In this document: piece after piece, positions 10,961 to 23,100 of the stretch | How positions within the stretch are numbered: the first letter of the stretch is position 1 | Layout: the number at the start of each line of letters is the position of its first letter | From: Ramazzottius varieornatus | Lineage: Eukaryota > Tardigrada > Eutardigrada > Parachela > Ramazzottiidae | Direction of reading: 5' to 3' | DNA length: 64,000 bases | Assembly (NCBI GenBank): GCA_001949185.1 | Contig: BDGG01000011.1 | Location: 140,123 to 204,122 of the forward strand | Notes under the pieces: model-generated | What the model was told of the DNA's origin: nothing | Database searches by the model: none | The model's input: only the letters and a program-made list of their open reading frames with translations | Program-made: the position numbers and the translations under genes

Positions 10961-11990
10961 CACGTAGGATGGGTAAGTATGGGACAGTAAAAAGTATGGG
11001 ACAGGCGGAAAAGATGGAAAATTTGCATCCTAAATGCGAGCCAGCAATGGAAATCGAGCATATGACGTAAGGTAGTGAAATTTAATAGAATATCATTGTC
11101 GAAGATAATAATTGTTGTTAATGTGTATATTGATAGGCATATTACCCTTGACAGCTCGCAGTCGGACATGGCGGACTTGACGCACTTTGGTCAGCATAAG
11201 GGCGTTTCCGCCCTTAACGGTATTTCTCATTCAATCATTCGCCATGTCCCACTGTCAGCTCCTCCCGATCATGCCTCCTCGCACGTTCGAGTCTAACTAC
11301 ACATCTCAAAAGTGTTCTCGATACAATTCTCGATGGTCAAATTTAGTTGCGTTCTTTTCAACACGCGAACTTCTTACCACCATCCCACCCTCCATGCTCT
11401 GGTTATTTTTATCTCCAATAAAAATGGGGTCTCTGAGCTCGCTAACGGGACCGGTGCAGCTCAGAGGAGCAGGTGGAAGGCTGATGCGTCCAGCCGTCAC
11501 TTCCGCCTCGGTACGTCTACTACCTCTAGTTGCATCGACGACGCCCATCCATGAGATCAGACGATCCCAACATGCCCAACTCAGCATATTCCCGTTTCGC
11601 TTATCAAGATATTTTTACATTAACCGTAGAAAATTCTCATGGACAGTGCCCATCAGCCGAATAGTTGTTTAACTTTTGCCGCTTCGAGGCTGGGGACTGT
11701 TCAGTTACTTTCTTCCTTCCAGAGACGCTCGCGAATCCATATCGTTTCTGTAAGCGTTTTTCCATAATGTCCCAGCTCTCCAAGACCAATCAACCTCGAC
11801 AGCACCCCGAGAAAGCCTTGAAGGACGCGTTTTCTGCTATTCAGCACCTGCGTACAGCAAAGCAGCCTTCAGTGCTGGTTTTACTTCGAGTAAGAATCAC
11901 CTGCCCGTGCCGCCGTAGCGAAAAGACCTGTCCCATACTTTTTACTGTCCCATACTCTTTACTGTCCCATACTTACCCATCGTACGTGTA
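10961..11990. mobile_element. About 1-kb TIR element of the GGGACAG family
   Basis: The left end CACGTAGGATGGG, TAAGTATGGGACAGTAAA, AAGTATGGGACAGG is mirrored at the right end (GTCCCATACTTACCCATCGTACGTG, about 11,935-11,990). The right end carries an extra copy of the ATGGGACAGTAAA unit. Shorter relatives lie at 29,650-29,970 and 56,785-56,972. The interior frames show no transposase signature. Confidence 0.7.
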
Positions 11991-12057
11991 CGGATCGCCA
12001 ACAGGACTTTCGCATCTCTCTTCCTCCGAACATAGCTGGCCCGCAAGGACATCCAGC

Positions 12058-12189
12058 CAGTGTTGTTTCGATACGACAGCGGAACTAATTCGAATCCGGT
12101 CGCCCATGTTAAGTCTATGGCTACAGCGGGCCATATCGGAATTGAATTCTGCATTATGCACTAAAATACATTGTATCGAAACAACACTG
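12058..12189. mobile_element. hAT-type MITE, copy 1 (132 bp, 8-bp target duplication)
   Basis: Ends CAGTGTTGTTTCGATAC and its inverse. Flanks catccagc (12,050-12,057) and caaccagc (12,190-12,197) match at 7 of 8 positions. The 8-bp duplication and CAGTG termini are diagnostic of the hAT superfamily. Same length as copy 2 at 46,396-46,527. Confidence 0.85.
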
Positions 12190-12374
12190 CAACCAGCTAT
12201 CTCGCCGAATGTTCTGCCACAGCCATACGGCTTTGGTCTGCCACCATCGTACGAGAAGGCTTTGAAATTCAATGCGGTCTATGACAGATCCATGACAGGA
12301 AGCTCGCCATAATTTTTTACCTTTTATACTGTTGGTGCGTTTGGCAGACCAGACACCTCGGCCTGTAGTTCTTT

Positions 12375-13388
12375 GTAGAATACGGTACTGTACTCCCGCG
12401 ATACACACGCCATACTTCCCTCTGTATTAGGAAAAGTAGTACTGCAAGTAAAAAAGTACCGTAGCGTTAACTGAGCTGATTGTCTGATCAGCTTGTTCTT
12501 TTGACCTGTTGAATTTCTGTTTTCTGTGTTTTCGGTGAAAGAGTCTGAACACTGCTTTACTTTGGTATCCTCCCTTGAACTCTACCTTTTTTGCCTATCA
12601 TAATGGGGACATTTAGAACCCGCTCGGTGTACAGAGTATCGGAAGCTGTAAGGAACTTGAGAGCTATGGCGGAAAGCGGGATGTCGATGTGGTCTTACGC
12701 GAAGGTGGTGAAAATTCCAAGGACAACGATCAGAGATTGGAAGTGAGTGACTTCGATGATCAAATATTTTGAAATGGAGTTGTCTCTTATGATGACAATA
12801 TTTCAGAAAAAAGCTACCGAAAGGAACTTTCAAAGGCCGCAGAAAACCCATGTTTCNNNNNNNNNNNNNNNNNNNNNNNNNNNNNNNNNNNNNNNNNNNN
12901 NNNNNNGTAGAATACGGTACTGTACTCCCGCGATACACACGCCATACTTCCCTCTGTATTAGGAAAAGTAGTACTGCAAGTAAAAAAGTACCGTAGCGTT
13001 AACTGAGCTGATTGTCTGATCAGCTTGTTCTTTTGACCTGTTGAATTTCTGTTTTCTGTGTTTTCGGTGAAAGAGTCTGAACACTGCTTTACTTTGGTAT
13101 CCTCCCTTGAACTCTACCTTTTTTGCCTATCATAATGGGGACATTTAGAACCCGCTCGGTGTACAGAGTATCGGAAGCTGTAAGGAACTTGAGAGCTATG
13201 GCGGAAAGCGGGATGTCGATGTGGTCTTACGCGAAGGTGGTGAAAATTCCAAGGACAACGATCAGAGATTGGAAGTGAGTGACTTCGATGATCAAATATT
13301 TTGAAATGGAGTTGTCTCTTATGATGACAATATTTCAGAAAAAAGCTACCGAAAGGAACTTTCAAAGGCCGCAGAAAACCCATGTTTC
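12375..13388. repeat. 482-bp duplication flanking the 50-N gap (probable assembly artefact)
   Basis: The stretch 12,375-12,856 recurs at 12,907-13,388 immediately after the N run at 12,857-12,906, with no difference that I can see. Both copies start GTAGAATACGGTACTG and end CCCATGTTTC. The second copy flows directly into the rest of the Tigger element, so the first is probably an unmerged contig overlap rather than a real tandem duplication. Confidence 0.85.
12857..12906. other. Assembly gap (50 N)
   Basis: Fixed-length run of 50 N between two copies of the same sequence. Confidence 0.99.
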
Positions 13389-14678
13389 AAGATGTGGAAA
13401 AGCGAGTGTACCACGAGGTGATCAAGACTAGAAACGTCAGCTTACCTGTACGCGACTCCGACCTTCGAAAGTGGGCAGCGCAAATCGCGAAAGATTTGAA
13501 CGTGAAAAATTTCAGGGTATCAAACGGTTGGATATACAGCCTGAAGAAGCGATACCGTCTGAGTTATCGGGCAACAACAAAAGTGAGCAGAAAAACGACG
13601 AAGACGGCAGCGGATGAGGTACAACAATAGTTTGCTTTTGTACCAAAATCTTGATGTTCTGTCAGGCTTTCTTATTTTCGAAATTTAAACGTTTAGCTGA
13701 AGATCTGTTCTTACAGCTTGAAGAACATGTCTTCATGGAACGCGTAGAGGAAATTGTTGCCGTAAACAATACTCATCCTAGCCGGATCATCAACTTCGAC
13801 CAGACAAGCGTTCTTCTGCAAAATACTTACGGGAAGACGTTGTCTCCTATTGGAGTGAAGCAAGTGCACGTCATTCAACCTCCAGGGGAAAAGGAACGGT
13901 TTACTGTTGGGCTTGCTGTAACGGGAGACGGACAGAAGTTTCCTGCTGCCATCGTCTTCAAAGGCGGCGTGAAGACTGGACAGTTGTCGGCGAACATTCT
14001 AGGAAAACTGAAAATTCCTGATAACGTTCGCGTTTTCAGTACGCGTACTGCTTGGTGGAATTCGAGGATCGATCACGAATGGATAAAGCAGTCGTTCGAG
14101 GAAGATACTCAGAACACCTTGTACCTCATTCGAGACCATTTTGCAGCTCATCTGAAATTCGAAAGCAGAGAACTTCTAGAAAGCAGGAACGTCGATCAAG
14201 TTTTCATTCCTCGAGGAATGACTGGCACTTATCAGCCGCTAGACGTGGGCATAAACGCTCCATTTAAGGCTAACCTGAAGCGAGCGTATCATGAATGGCG
14301 AAAAGAACGAGCAGAGTTGACAGGTAAAGGATACCTTCGTAAACCCTCCCGACAGGACTTCATCGACTTCGTGTCTCAAGCTTGGGCAGATGTGAATCCA
14401 GAAACAATCGAGAACGCGTTCGTGGGGGCTCAAATTCTACCTGAACCAACATATATGATTGCTAATGAACAAACTTCTGTAGAGAATGATGAAGCGCCAT
14501 TGGAATTTAGCTTTAGTTCGATCGAAGAGAACAGTGGTGACGAAGTGGCGGAAGATTCCTCTTTAGAGTACAGCTTTTCGACTGATTATTGATTCAATAA
14601 AGTTCAAATTTTCTGCCCCCGGGAGGTGCACATTCCTGACGTACGTACGAGTATGGCGTTTGTATCGCGGGAGTACAG
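12920..14678 (+). mobile_element. Complete Tigger/pogo-type DNA transposon (Tigger-1)
   Basis: Terminal inverted repeats start CTGTACTCCCGCGATAC and continue A-C/A-ACGCCATACT (29 bp, one mismatch) at 12,920 and 14,678. They are flanked by the TA duplication expected for this superfamily (12,918-12,919 and 14,679-14,680). Total length is 1759 bp with one spliced transposase gene inside. The same left end also occurs at 12,388 in the gap-duplicated copy. Confidence 0.88.
13135..14592 (+). CDS. Tigger/pogo transposase, apparently intact
   Basis: Three exons (13,135-13,274, 13,339-13,618 and 13,717-14,592) join in frame to 431 codons plus stop. The N-terminus has a Psq-type helix-turn-helix (SEAVRNLRAM...PRTTIRDWK). 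It is followed by a CENP-B-type DNA-binding region (about residues 60-135, ending in WIYSLKKRYRLS) and a DDE domain. The three acidic residues are visible in INFDQT, LIRDHFAAH and TYQPLDVG, with 35 residues between the second and third. The tail is acidic. The enzyme cuts and rejoins DNA at the element's inverted repeats. No stop or frame break is seen and the ends are intact, so it may be or recently have been mobile. Paralog of the transposase at 40.0-41.4 kb. Confidence 0.87.
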
Positions 14679-15025
14679 TATATAAAAAGCTGATGAATGA
14701 ATTCGGCAGGAATTTGCTGCTTGTGTTGACCGTCAGCAAAAGATTTCACTTTGAACTCTTTGTGTCAGACGGATGGCGCAAAAGCGGCATACGCAAACGA
14801 CGTTCGCCAAGCAAGATAATGAATCATGAACGAAGAAGCTTCAAACCGGCACTAGGCCGAAGCATCGCTAAGCTTAGCGTGAAAAAACAGAACATTAGCG
14901 TGTATAACCGTATGGCGTATCGTTGCGGGTACTCTCATGTTTTCTTTCGCATGCAGCTGTAAGTAGACAGCTCACAGCTGTATCGCATCGCCCGTTTGCG
15001 CTGCAGCAACTCGCCTGTCGACAGC
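14679..15025. other. Spacer between Tigger-1 and PEBP 2
   Basis: About 350 bp without supported features; presumably contains the PEBP 2 promoter. Confidence 0.4.
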
Positions 15026-15987
15026 ATGCTTCGTGCGTTATTTTTTGCGCTCTACTGCTGGCTGGTTGTGGAATGCGCCGATTTGGTCCACACCAACCAA
15101 GTTCCGTGTCTCGGGAATGGAAATAGCCCCTTTGAGAGGAATTGTATTGTACCGGACCTCATCGATACTGCACCAACCGGAGCGATTACCGTTAGTTTTC
15201 CTGCGCCATTTGGGTTAGGATTCACCCTGCACTTATCCCGGATTTTTCGACGCAATTCACTCTTACCTTTCAAAGATAATATACCCGGATGGAAGCAAGG
15301 TAGAATTTGGAAATGAGCTGGATCCGGAAACAGTCAATGCATCTGTCAAAACGATCAGCTGGAAAGCCGACGCTAACAGCCTTTACACCCTTAGCAAATC
15401 AGGTAACTGAGCTATGCCATGATACCTGCAACGTGCGTGAAGAACAGGAAACGTGAAGTGCGGCGCCATCTTTTGACAGTGTCGCCGGCCCTTACGCGTT
15501 TCCTCAAGATACTGTACCGACATGATTACACGGTTTAGCCTTTTTTATCTAGACCCGGACGCTCCAAGTCGTCAGAATGCTTCGAGAGCCCCAATCAACC
15601 ACTGGCTGGTAGTAAACATCCCGGGCAGCGATGTTGGCCAAGGAGATGTCGTTATGCAATATGGAGGAGCCCGTCCTCCGCAAGGATCAGGTACACCTGT
15701 CCGTATGTCGTTTAATCACTGTATATTGGAAGTCCGCTTGTTTAACCCAATAGCTTCATCTCTTGACCCTAGGACTCCATCGATACGTGTTCTTCGTATT
15801 CAAACAGCAAAACAGGATCGATCAAACTGGTCAGGATTTTACAGCGCTAAAGTCAAGCAGAACGAAGTTCGAGATTCGGGACTTTGCCAGGAAGAACGAC
15901 CTTAGACACCCAGTCGCAGGAAATTTCTATGTTGCACAGTTCAGTCAATTCCTGGCACCCAATTCCACAAAAACATCCATCCGTTAA
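15026..15987 (+). CDS. Secreted phosphatidylethanolamine-binding protein (PEBP) 2
   Basis: Exons 15,026-15,190, 15,276-15,402, 15,553-15,690 and 15,773-15,987 give 214 aa with consistent phases. Intron positions match PEBP 1 exactly. The start ATG at 15,026 precedes a signal peptide (MLRALFFALYCWLVVECAD). The PEBP core is clear: VPCLGNGNSPFE, YPDGSKVEFG, DPDAPSRQN, NHWLVVNIPG and GLHRYVFFVF. Unlike PEBP 1 it stops soon after the domain, with no hydrophobic tail, so it should be freely secreted. The introns are all 82-150 nt. The pair was split by about 6 kb of inserted elements. Likely an extracellular lipid-headgroup or protease-inhibitor-type PEBP; partner unknown. Confidence 0.88.
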
Positions 15988-16163
15988 TATTCTTGAAATT
16001 AAACGCTGTTTGTTGCTGGCAGTGTTTTTTACTAAATACATTGTCGCCTCCCTATCGTCGCAAGTTGCAACTGTATCAGAATAACGTTGAGCTTCTTCGC
16101 GGACACTTCGATTTCTGTGTCTGAATAATTAACTAAAGTACCGAGCCCGTATGTGTCTATCCG

Positions 16164-19100
16164 TCATTGCAGTGGCAGTGGGCGAGGCGCAAGTGGTAAC
16201 GGTAGTCTTATTTCCGCGCCGTCTTTGTCCCCGAAAGCCATTGACAAGGTCCCAGTTTCATGGACGCTGAACACCGACATGGTTTCTTTGACCATTGTCC
16301 TGTTCTGCGAAATCACCTGCGCGGCCATTTGCGCCTGCTGCAATTGCATCCCCGGTCTGGTCGGCACAGGTGGCGCCGCTTTCAGCGACGTCGACGAGCT
16401 ACTCTTCATCGGACCCGGTGGCGGCTTGATGGTCGGTATCGCATTCAGCAGATCCTTCATACTGGAACCGTCCAACGTCGGTAAGGCGTTTACGGCGATC
16501 TGACTCAACTGCCTCTTCTCATTGTCGATCATGGGTAGCGGTTGCGGCAGGTCATTGCGTTCAGGTGTTAGCGTCTCAACTACTACTTCATCGATGATTC
16601 TCAACGCTTTTCGGCATGTCTCGTAGGTGGCGAGGGCGGCACGGCGTCTGGCTACTGCGCTGACGGACTCTTCCATGAGCACTTGCTGGTTGCCGAGAGC
16701 GTAGAGGTCGGGTAAGAGTTCACAGTGGATGTACTGCTTCATCTCGCTGATCAGAAGGTGAACAATGGTCTTCGGCACGGTATCGCGGACGTTCTTGCAG
16801 ACGATCTTCATGTAGGATTCGACGAGGTTGCGGATAATGTCAACTTGGCGTTCCAGTTGGGGATCCATGGTGTCCGTGCCACCGTTAATGCTGTGCTGAA
16901 ACTACCAACGGAGTACCTGTTGTGCTCAGCTTACGTACAGTATCTGGGTCACCATGTAGAAAAATTCCAATTTTAAGTCTGCCACGGAGGAAAGTTTTTC
17001 GAAAGTCGAGCACGAATTTCATCTGTCTTCAGCTCGATTTTGTAAACTGATAACGTAGACTTACGATATTTTTGATTTTCTCTTCGACTCTGGTCACTTC
17101 TATTCCAGCTTTCGCAAAGGCGTTCCGCCACCGATCCATTTCGTCAGCGTTAGTGCAGGTTAGCTCGAGCTGTTTCTGGTTCTTGTAGACGCACCGGCCA
17201 TCCGTATTGTACAACGCAACCACCGGTCTCCGGGATAGGAACCCAGCGTCGATTTCGAGATACTTTAGGCCTTTGACCGGTATGATGAATTTCCGTTCGA
17301 CCTCACTCATGTCGTTGTACCAGGTGAAATCCTCCACGGTAAGTACGAACCACTGGTCTTTCGCACCTCGCATGAAGTTACCGGTGCGCTGTACGGTCAA
17401 GTAGCCTTTGCGGATTACCGGGTTCTCCACGGAAGGCTTGGTTGACTTATTGGCCGTCTCCGTCGTTGCGTTACTGTAGAAAAACATCAATTTGGATGAC
17501 AGAGACAGACACGTGGAAAAATTATTGGCTGACCTTGGTCCGAAATTTTGGAAGCCAATAAAGTCCTCATGGTTGGTATTCATATACGCCAATTCAATAT
17601 CCAACATCATTCTAATTTGGTCCTTGGCCGTCTTTTCCTTTATCCTCATCTGTCTTGAAATCAACTTTTCCACTTCATCTCTCAACCGCGGGAACAACAC
17701 TAGCTTTTCGCTAATCTCATGCAGTATCTTTGCCAGTTCCGCTACAACCATATCCACACACCTCAACGCCGGTTCCTTCAGTTTCACAATCTGCGTCCTG
17801 ACGATCGTCTCGAAAGCTTTATCTGGTGTGAACAAGCCTATCCGTACACCGTGGATATTCCGTATAGCATACGCGATCTCCCGTCGAAGTTCCGTTTCTG
17901 CGAAGTTGGTTTTTTCCATCTCGTAAGCAAACTGTTCGTGGAAGAGCCGGTTGATCCGAGCACCACCACTCAATTCGTTCGTGTTGACGTCGTAATGTCC
18001 AGCGGCAGCACCTTCGATCACCCGCTCGAAGTCGTTGGCAAACTGTTGGATGAGGACCAGCATGAGCTTGGTGCGCTTGGCGGGCTCATCATCGGCTGTG
18101 TAGACGTGGTAGTCACGCATTTGTTTCTCCATTGCGGTCACTTGTTTTTGGATTCGTTCGCGCATGGTGGGTAGAACATCGTGGATGTGCTGTATTAGCT
18201 CGCGGTTGAGGACTTGTTGGAGGTACGGTGTACCCATCCGGTTTGCCATATGCCTGGAAAGGAATATAGAAGAATGACGGAAGAGACAAGGTGGAAGCGA
18301 CCCGGGCACGCGGACAGAAACTAAATTCAATGAGATAAAAAACAGCAACTTTTGAAAAGAAAATCAATGGAGGAGATGATTGAAGTCGTTAGACCTTTCT
18401 GGTCTTCGGTGATGTTCCCGCTTACCTATAACACGGGTGGTTTAGAAAGAAATTCTGCTCACTTTCCAAAGCAGCGTAGATATCTTTCCGTCCATCGATA
18501 TCTTTTTGACTCCGACTCACCACCCCGATATAGCCTCTCCTCAGCGGTAAAAGCTTGTTCTCGAAGATCTCCCGCGCGTCGGTACCTTCGTCCATCAGGT
18601 CCAGCTTGGTTATCACCCCTATAGTCCGCATCCCCATCGGGTCAATCTCCTTCGAGATCTTCAAGGCGTCTGAATTGGCCAAGTCAGAGTTGGCGGGTGA
18701 AACTGCGAGGATCAGACAGTTTTCTCGCTTGACGTAGTCCAGTACTATCTCACGAATCTGTTTCTCGATGTCTTTCGGCTGGTCACCGATGGGGACCTTG
18801 GTCATACCAGGTAGATCGATTAATGTCAGGTTGAGGACTGTAAAAATACAGAGGAAAATCTCACTACTGCACAGTTGACTGGGGATATTAGAATATTAGG
18901 AGAATTATGCATTTATGCTCACTGAAGGCTGTTTATCCGCACCGTGAGGCGAATGGATCTTGAGTTGGATTGGTACAGGAGAGATATTTTTGTTGTGACC
19001 CACCAAGCGATCAGTTTCACGCTCGATCTCCCGGCGGATTTCCAAAAAGTCAGTGAACTTCTGATTTTTGCAGTGCAGGAACTCGCCATATTCTTCGGAG

Positions 19101-19330
19101 GATGTAAGAAGCTGGAGGATCAAAGGGCGGCGGGTGACGATGCCCGAACCTCGTGGAAGGAAGTCTCGACCGACAAAATTTTCCAACACGCTACTCTTCC
19201 CAGCGCTTTGTCCACCAATGACGGCTATCTGAGGAAGGTCGAGGCCGTACGGGATGGGTAGCTGCGAGAAGGCCTGCTGCAAGCGGTTGACCATCAATAT
19301 CAACCGCTGCATCCCGGAATTCTCAGCCAT
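16164..19330 (-). CDS. Classical dynamin GTPase
   Basis: Five exons on the minus strand: 19,330-18,943, 18,837-18,426, 18,253-17,534, 17,473-17,065 and 16,895-16,164. They total 886 aa, near the usual 850-900 aa, and all junction phases agree. The ATG at 19,330 begins [11 protein letters not shown]. The GTPase domain shows [10 protein letters not shown] (P-loop), TRRPL, DLPG and TKLD. It is followed by the middle/stalk domain ([13 protein letters not shown] onward), a PH domain (about residues 515-635, containing WFVL and WRNAF), the GTPase effector domain starting [14 protein letters not shown], and a short proline-rich tail with APPVPTRPG, an SH3-docking type motif. Dynamin assembles on membrane necks and drives fission in endocytosis. 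It diverges from RanBP9/10 over an 860-bp spacer. The PH and GED domains distinguish it from mitochondrial Drp1. Confidence 0.97.
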
Positions 19331-20189
19331 GGAGATTAAGGTCTCAAACAGACATCGACGATGTTTCACAAGGAACGCTCAAAACTAACGGTGGCACGAA
19401 TACGAGGAAAGATGGAAACACTCCAGCACAAACTCATTATTACGGTCGTTCTCAACCTCAATTTCGAAATGCGGAGCGACTTTGACGAGCTTTCAAAGAC
19501 GCATGGCAACACTACACGTCACCATCTCGGGGCCCATTCGGACCATCCCAGATCATCAAAGGGTTTTGCAAACGTAACAAGATGGACGCTCTGGAACTTA
19601 CACAACGCGAGTGGCTCGAATCACGGAGGAAATAACACAAACATTATTAATTTCACTTGAGGTGTTGGTTGAGGTCTCCAGCGGTCAAGCGGGGACGCTT
19701 TCCGACTCAGTGAACAGCAGTACTGTTAGAAAGAGACACATGACGTCGTTGCGAGCCGTTACCGTTTGGTTCGGCGACGGTGGCACCGAGTGGAGTCGAA
19801 CGGCTGGTCCTGCAGCTGGTGTGACTCATGACGTCACGTGCACGATGGAAAAACAATCGACTTTCTAGGCTTCTTCCATTTTCTTTCACACTTTTTCAAC
19901 GCTTTTGTGTTCCATTGTTTCGTTTTCTCTCATGGACGTTGACACAGCTTGAGGACCTCGCTGTGGGAGTCGAACCGCCAGACGTGAGACGTACTCCGAA
20001 AAGAAGGTGAAATGACTAACATCCACTGAAGGCACGCGCTGCGTTCTGGCTTCTAACCTTTACTGTGGAATACCTGATACTGTATAGTCAGTCCTCTTAT
20101 CGTCTTACCTGAAGATTTTATCTTTCAGATAAGTTTACGGGAGATCGGTCGGAAGTTTTCATCTTAGTACAAGCTTGGATACAGCCACC
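19331..20189. promoter_or_regulatory. Divergent intergenic region between dynamin and RanBP9/10
   Basis: The only DNA between two head-to-head start codons, so it must hold both promoters and 5' UTRs. I see no TATA-like element placed convincingly. Several CG-rich segments occur but no defined site can be assigned. Confidence 0.4.
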
Positions 20190-23100
20190 ATGACGCCGTT
20201 TGAACAAAGGATAGCAGAGCTGTATCCCTGGGTCAACCAGGCTGAAACTCCAATCCCTCTGGCATGGAATCCCAAGGATAAATTTAATCACATATCCTTG
20301 GCTCAAAACAACACGAGGATGATGTACAAAGGTGGGCCAAGTTCCTTACAAACCAGCAAAAAATATGAAACGCAAACGGAAGTAAAATTTGGTGTAGCAC
20401 CTGGGTGAAATGCTAAAGACGTCACGAGTGTAATGCATGATGTCTGTGTTGTTCGTACATCCCCCTAAGCTCTTCGATGACGTCATGCGCGTGGATACAA
20501 GGCGTTCGAATTTAGATTTAAAATGCGAGGGTCGACCACGTGATGTTTGCCAGGTAGCTTTCGCATGACCGGTCACGTGTTGGCGTGGTTTATTTGCACG
20601 GTGAATTTCATTTCGCTTTCAGGTCCAGGCAAGTCCCAAAAGGACGCAGCTGCCTGCCGAGCCACGCATCCCATTCCCGTTTCCTGTGGGTTGTACTATT
20701 ACGAAGTGAAAGTGCTCAGTAAAGGCAAAGAAGGCTACATCGGCGTGGGCTTCTCCTTGGAAGACGTCAACAACAACCGACTACCAGGCTGGGATAAAGG
20801 CTCGTACGGCTATCACGGCGACGACGGTCATTCCTTCTGGTCATCTGGCAGTGGCCGTCCTTACGGTCCGACCTTCACGACGGGAGACATCGTGGGCTGT
20901 GGGGTGGATATGGTGCACAACAGGTGCTTCTACACGCTGAACGGAAGAGACCTAGGGATCGCCTTCACTGATCTACCACCGAACCTATACCCGTGTGTGG
21001 GACTACAGTCAGCTGGCGAAACGGTCGAGACCAACTTCGGCCAGAACCCTTTCGTGTTCGATGTGGACATGGCAAGGAAGGAACTGATGATAGAGTCGAG
21101 ACTGATCATTGCTAGGTTTTCACCTAAGTTGAGCCGTGGCGAATGGGAACAGACTTTGCAAAGGTTTGAGTCGAATTATTCACTGAGAAATACTTATGTA
21201 AATATTGCTATTGTTCCTTTTCCAGAGTTGTGCTGGATTACCTTGTCCACAACGGATACCACGCTTCAGCAGAAGCTTTCTCAAAGTCGAGCGGATTAGA
21301 AGTTAAAGAAGCCACAGCGTCGATGGCCAACAGGCAGAATATTCAGAGACTGGTCTTGGAAGGTAGAATCAGCGATGCCATTGCGATGACTTCACAGTTG
21401 TTTCCTGGCGTGCTGGAAAAGAACCCTGGACTCTTATTCCGCCTCAAAGTCAGGCAGTTCATCGAGATGGTCAGTGGCGCGGACGAGGGAGACAACGAAG
21501 TCTCCTACGAAGGTTAGTGCACATTTTTTCTGAAATTTCCGGTTTAGAATATCGATTTTCAGTTATTGTATCAATATCATATAGTTATGCCAGAGAAGTA
21601 GAAACCGGGCTTATTGTCAGTAAGCCTTATGTGCGGAATGCCGATTGCGTGGTGTCGATTTGAATCGGGTATAGTCCATCTGAGTAGAAATCCGGGTGGC
21701 TTTGGGGTGGGATGCTATCGGAAAGACCTCTATATCTATTTTGGAAGACTCACTTTCTTTACAGTGAAAGCCCCAACAAGGCACAACAGAACACCAAGTC
21801 CGCGGGACATGAACAAGAATGGCTCGTCGCGAAAAACGGATCGTTCTGCTGCTCAGCAGTTCGAATACGACATGGACACGGAACTGGTAGAAGAGGAACC
21901 GTTGGTTGATCTGAACATTTCCATGGACGTCGACAACACCACAGTCACAGTCGCTGACGGTGATAAGCATGCCAATGGGGATAGCGTAGCTCAGTCTATG
22001 GACTTCGAAGACGACGATGACGAAGAAAATCGTCCACCGTTCATCCTCAACGCGGCCATGCTGACGAGAACGCTCATGTTCGGCAAGCATCTCCACGAGT
22101 TCTTCGCTGAGATGCGGCTGGACCAGGGTCGGAACAACGAAAACCAGAAACTTCTTGCGGTAACAAAGTTCTTAAGTTTCCAAGTGTTTCTTTCGATTTT
22201 TTTCTAGATTTGATTTTGTTTCCAGGATGCTTTCAGTTTGATGGCGTACAGTGATCCATGGGCGTCTCCGCTCAAGCATCTTCTTGATCATCAGCAAAGG
22301 GAACCCGTTGCCGCTGCGTTAAACAGTTCAATTTTAGGTAGGAAAGTCTTCGTTAAAAATAATTTCAATCGCTGTTTTATTTCCGGATTTTACGAAGCTC
22401 GACAAACAAATTCACCCAGATCGTTTCTCAGGCGGCGTACCTTCTTAGTGATATTGGCTGGAAGCGTGCGCCACTTGGGACAGCGATCTCATCGAGTTTG
22501 TTTGCCAAGCTTCCGAATGCTCATAAAGTATACCATCTTAACACCTTGAGCACTGCGCGATTTCGTGCTTTCAGAATACGATGCGGGTAAGTCACTTTCG
22601 CCTTGTTTTAACTGGTTAATACTTGGGGCGGTGCCAAATTAGAGCAATCACCACCTCATCGACTGGCCAAAATTTTGGAATATGATGTAGAGTGCGCCAC
22701 CTGCCAACTCAAAACGGCCAGGCTTCAAGGTTTTTTTAATGACCACTGGGCAGATCTTTCCACGAATCTGATACTTTCGCAAGATACTAAAATGTTTGGG
22801 CTCGCGCAACAATTATGTTGGTGACTCCCGACTAACTGAGAGCCTGGCTGGAAGGTAATTTGCCGGCTACGCCGAAATCCCGTTAAGAAAGGAAAAAAAT
22901 TCCACACAGGTTTGCAGAGCCAGTGTCCAGTAGCCGCTAGTTTTAGTTTTAAGAAGGGTTGATTGTCCGGGCAAACGGAAAAAAAACGGGGAGCAAAAGG
23001 GAAACTGGAAACTTGCTGCGCACGAATGAGTGTGCGCCGGGAAAGTGAGTTTCCCGCCCCGTGCTCAAAGTGTTAATAACGTGGATGTTCTGGTTTGTAG

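Noticed and set aside
11187-11672. 161-codon frame inside the 10,961-11,990 TIR element as a transposase
   Set aside because: No DDE, HTH or zinc-finger signature, and the composition looks like random translation.
19940-20010. tRNA-like B-box (GGTTCGACTCCC on the minus strand)
   Set aside because: No matching A-box at the right distance and no T-arm or acceptor-stem pairing could be drawn.
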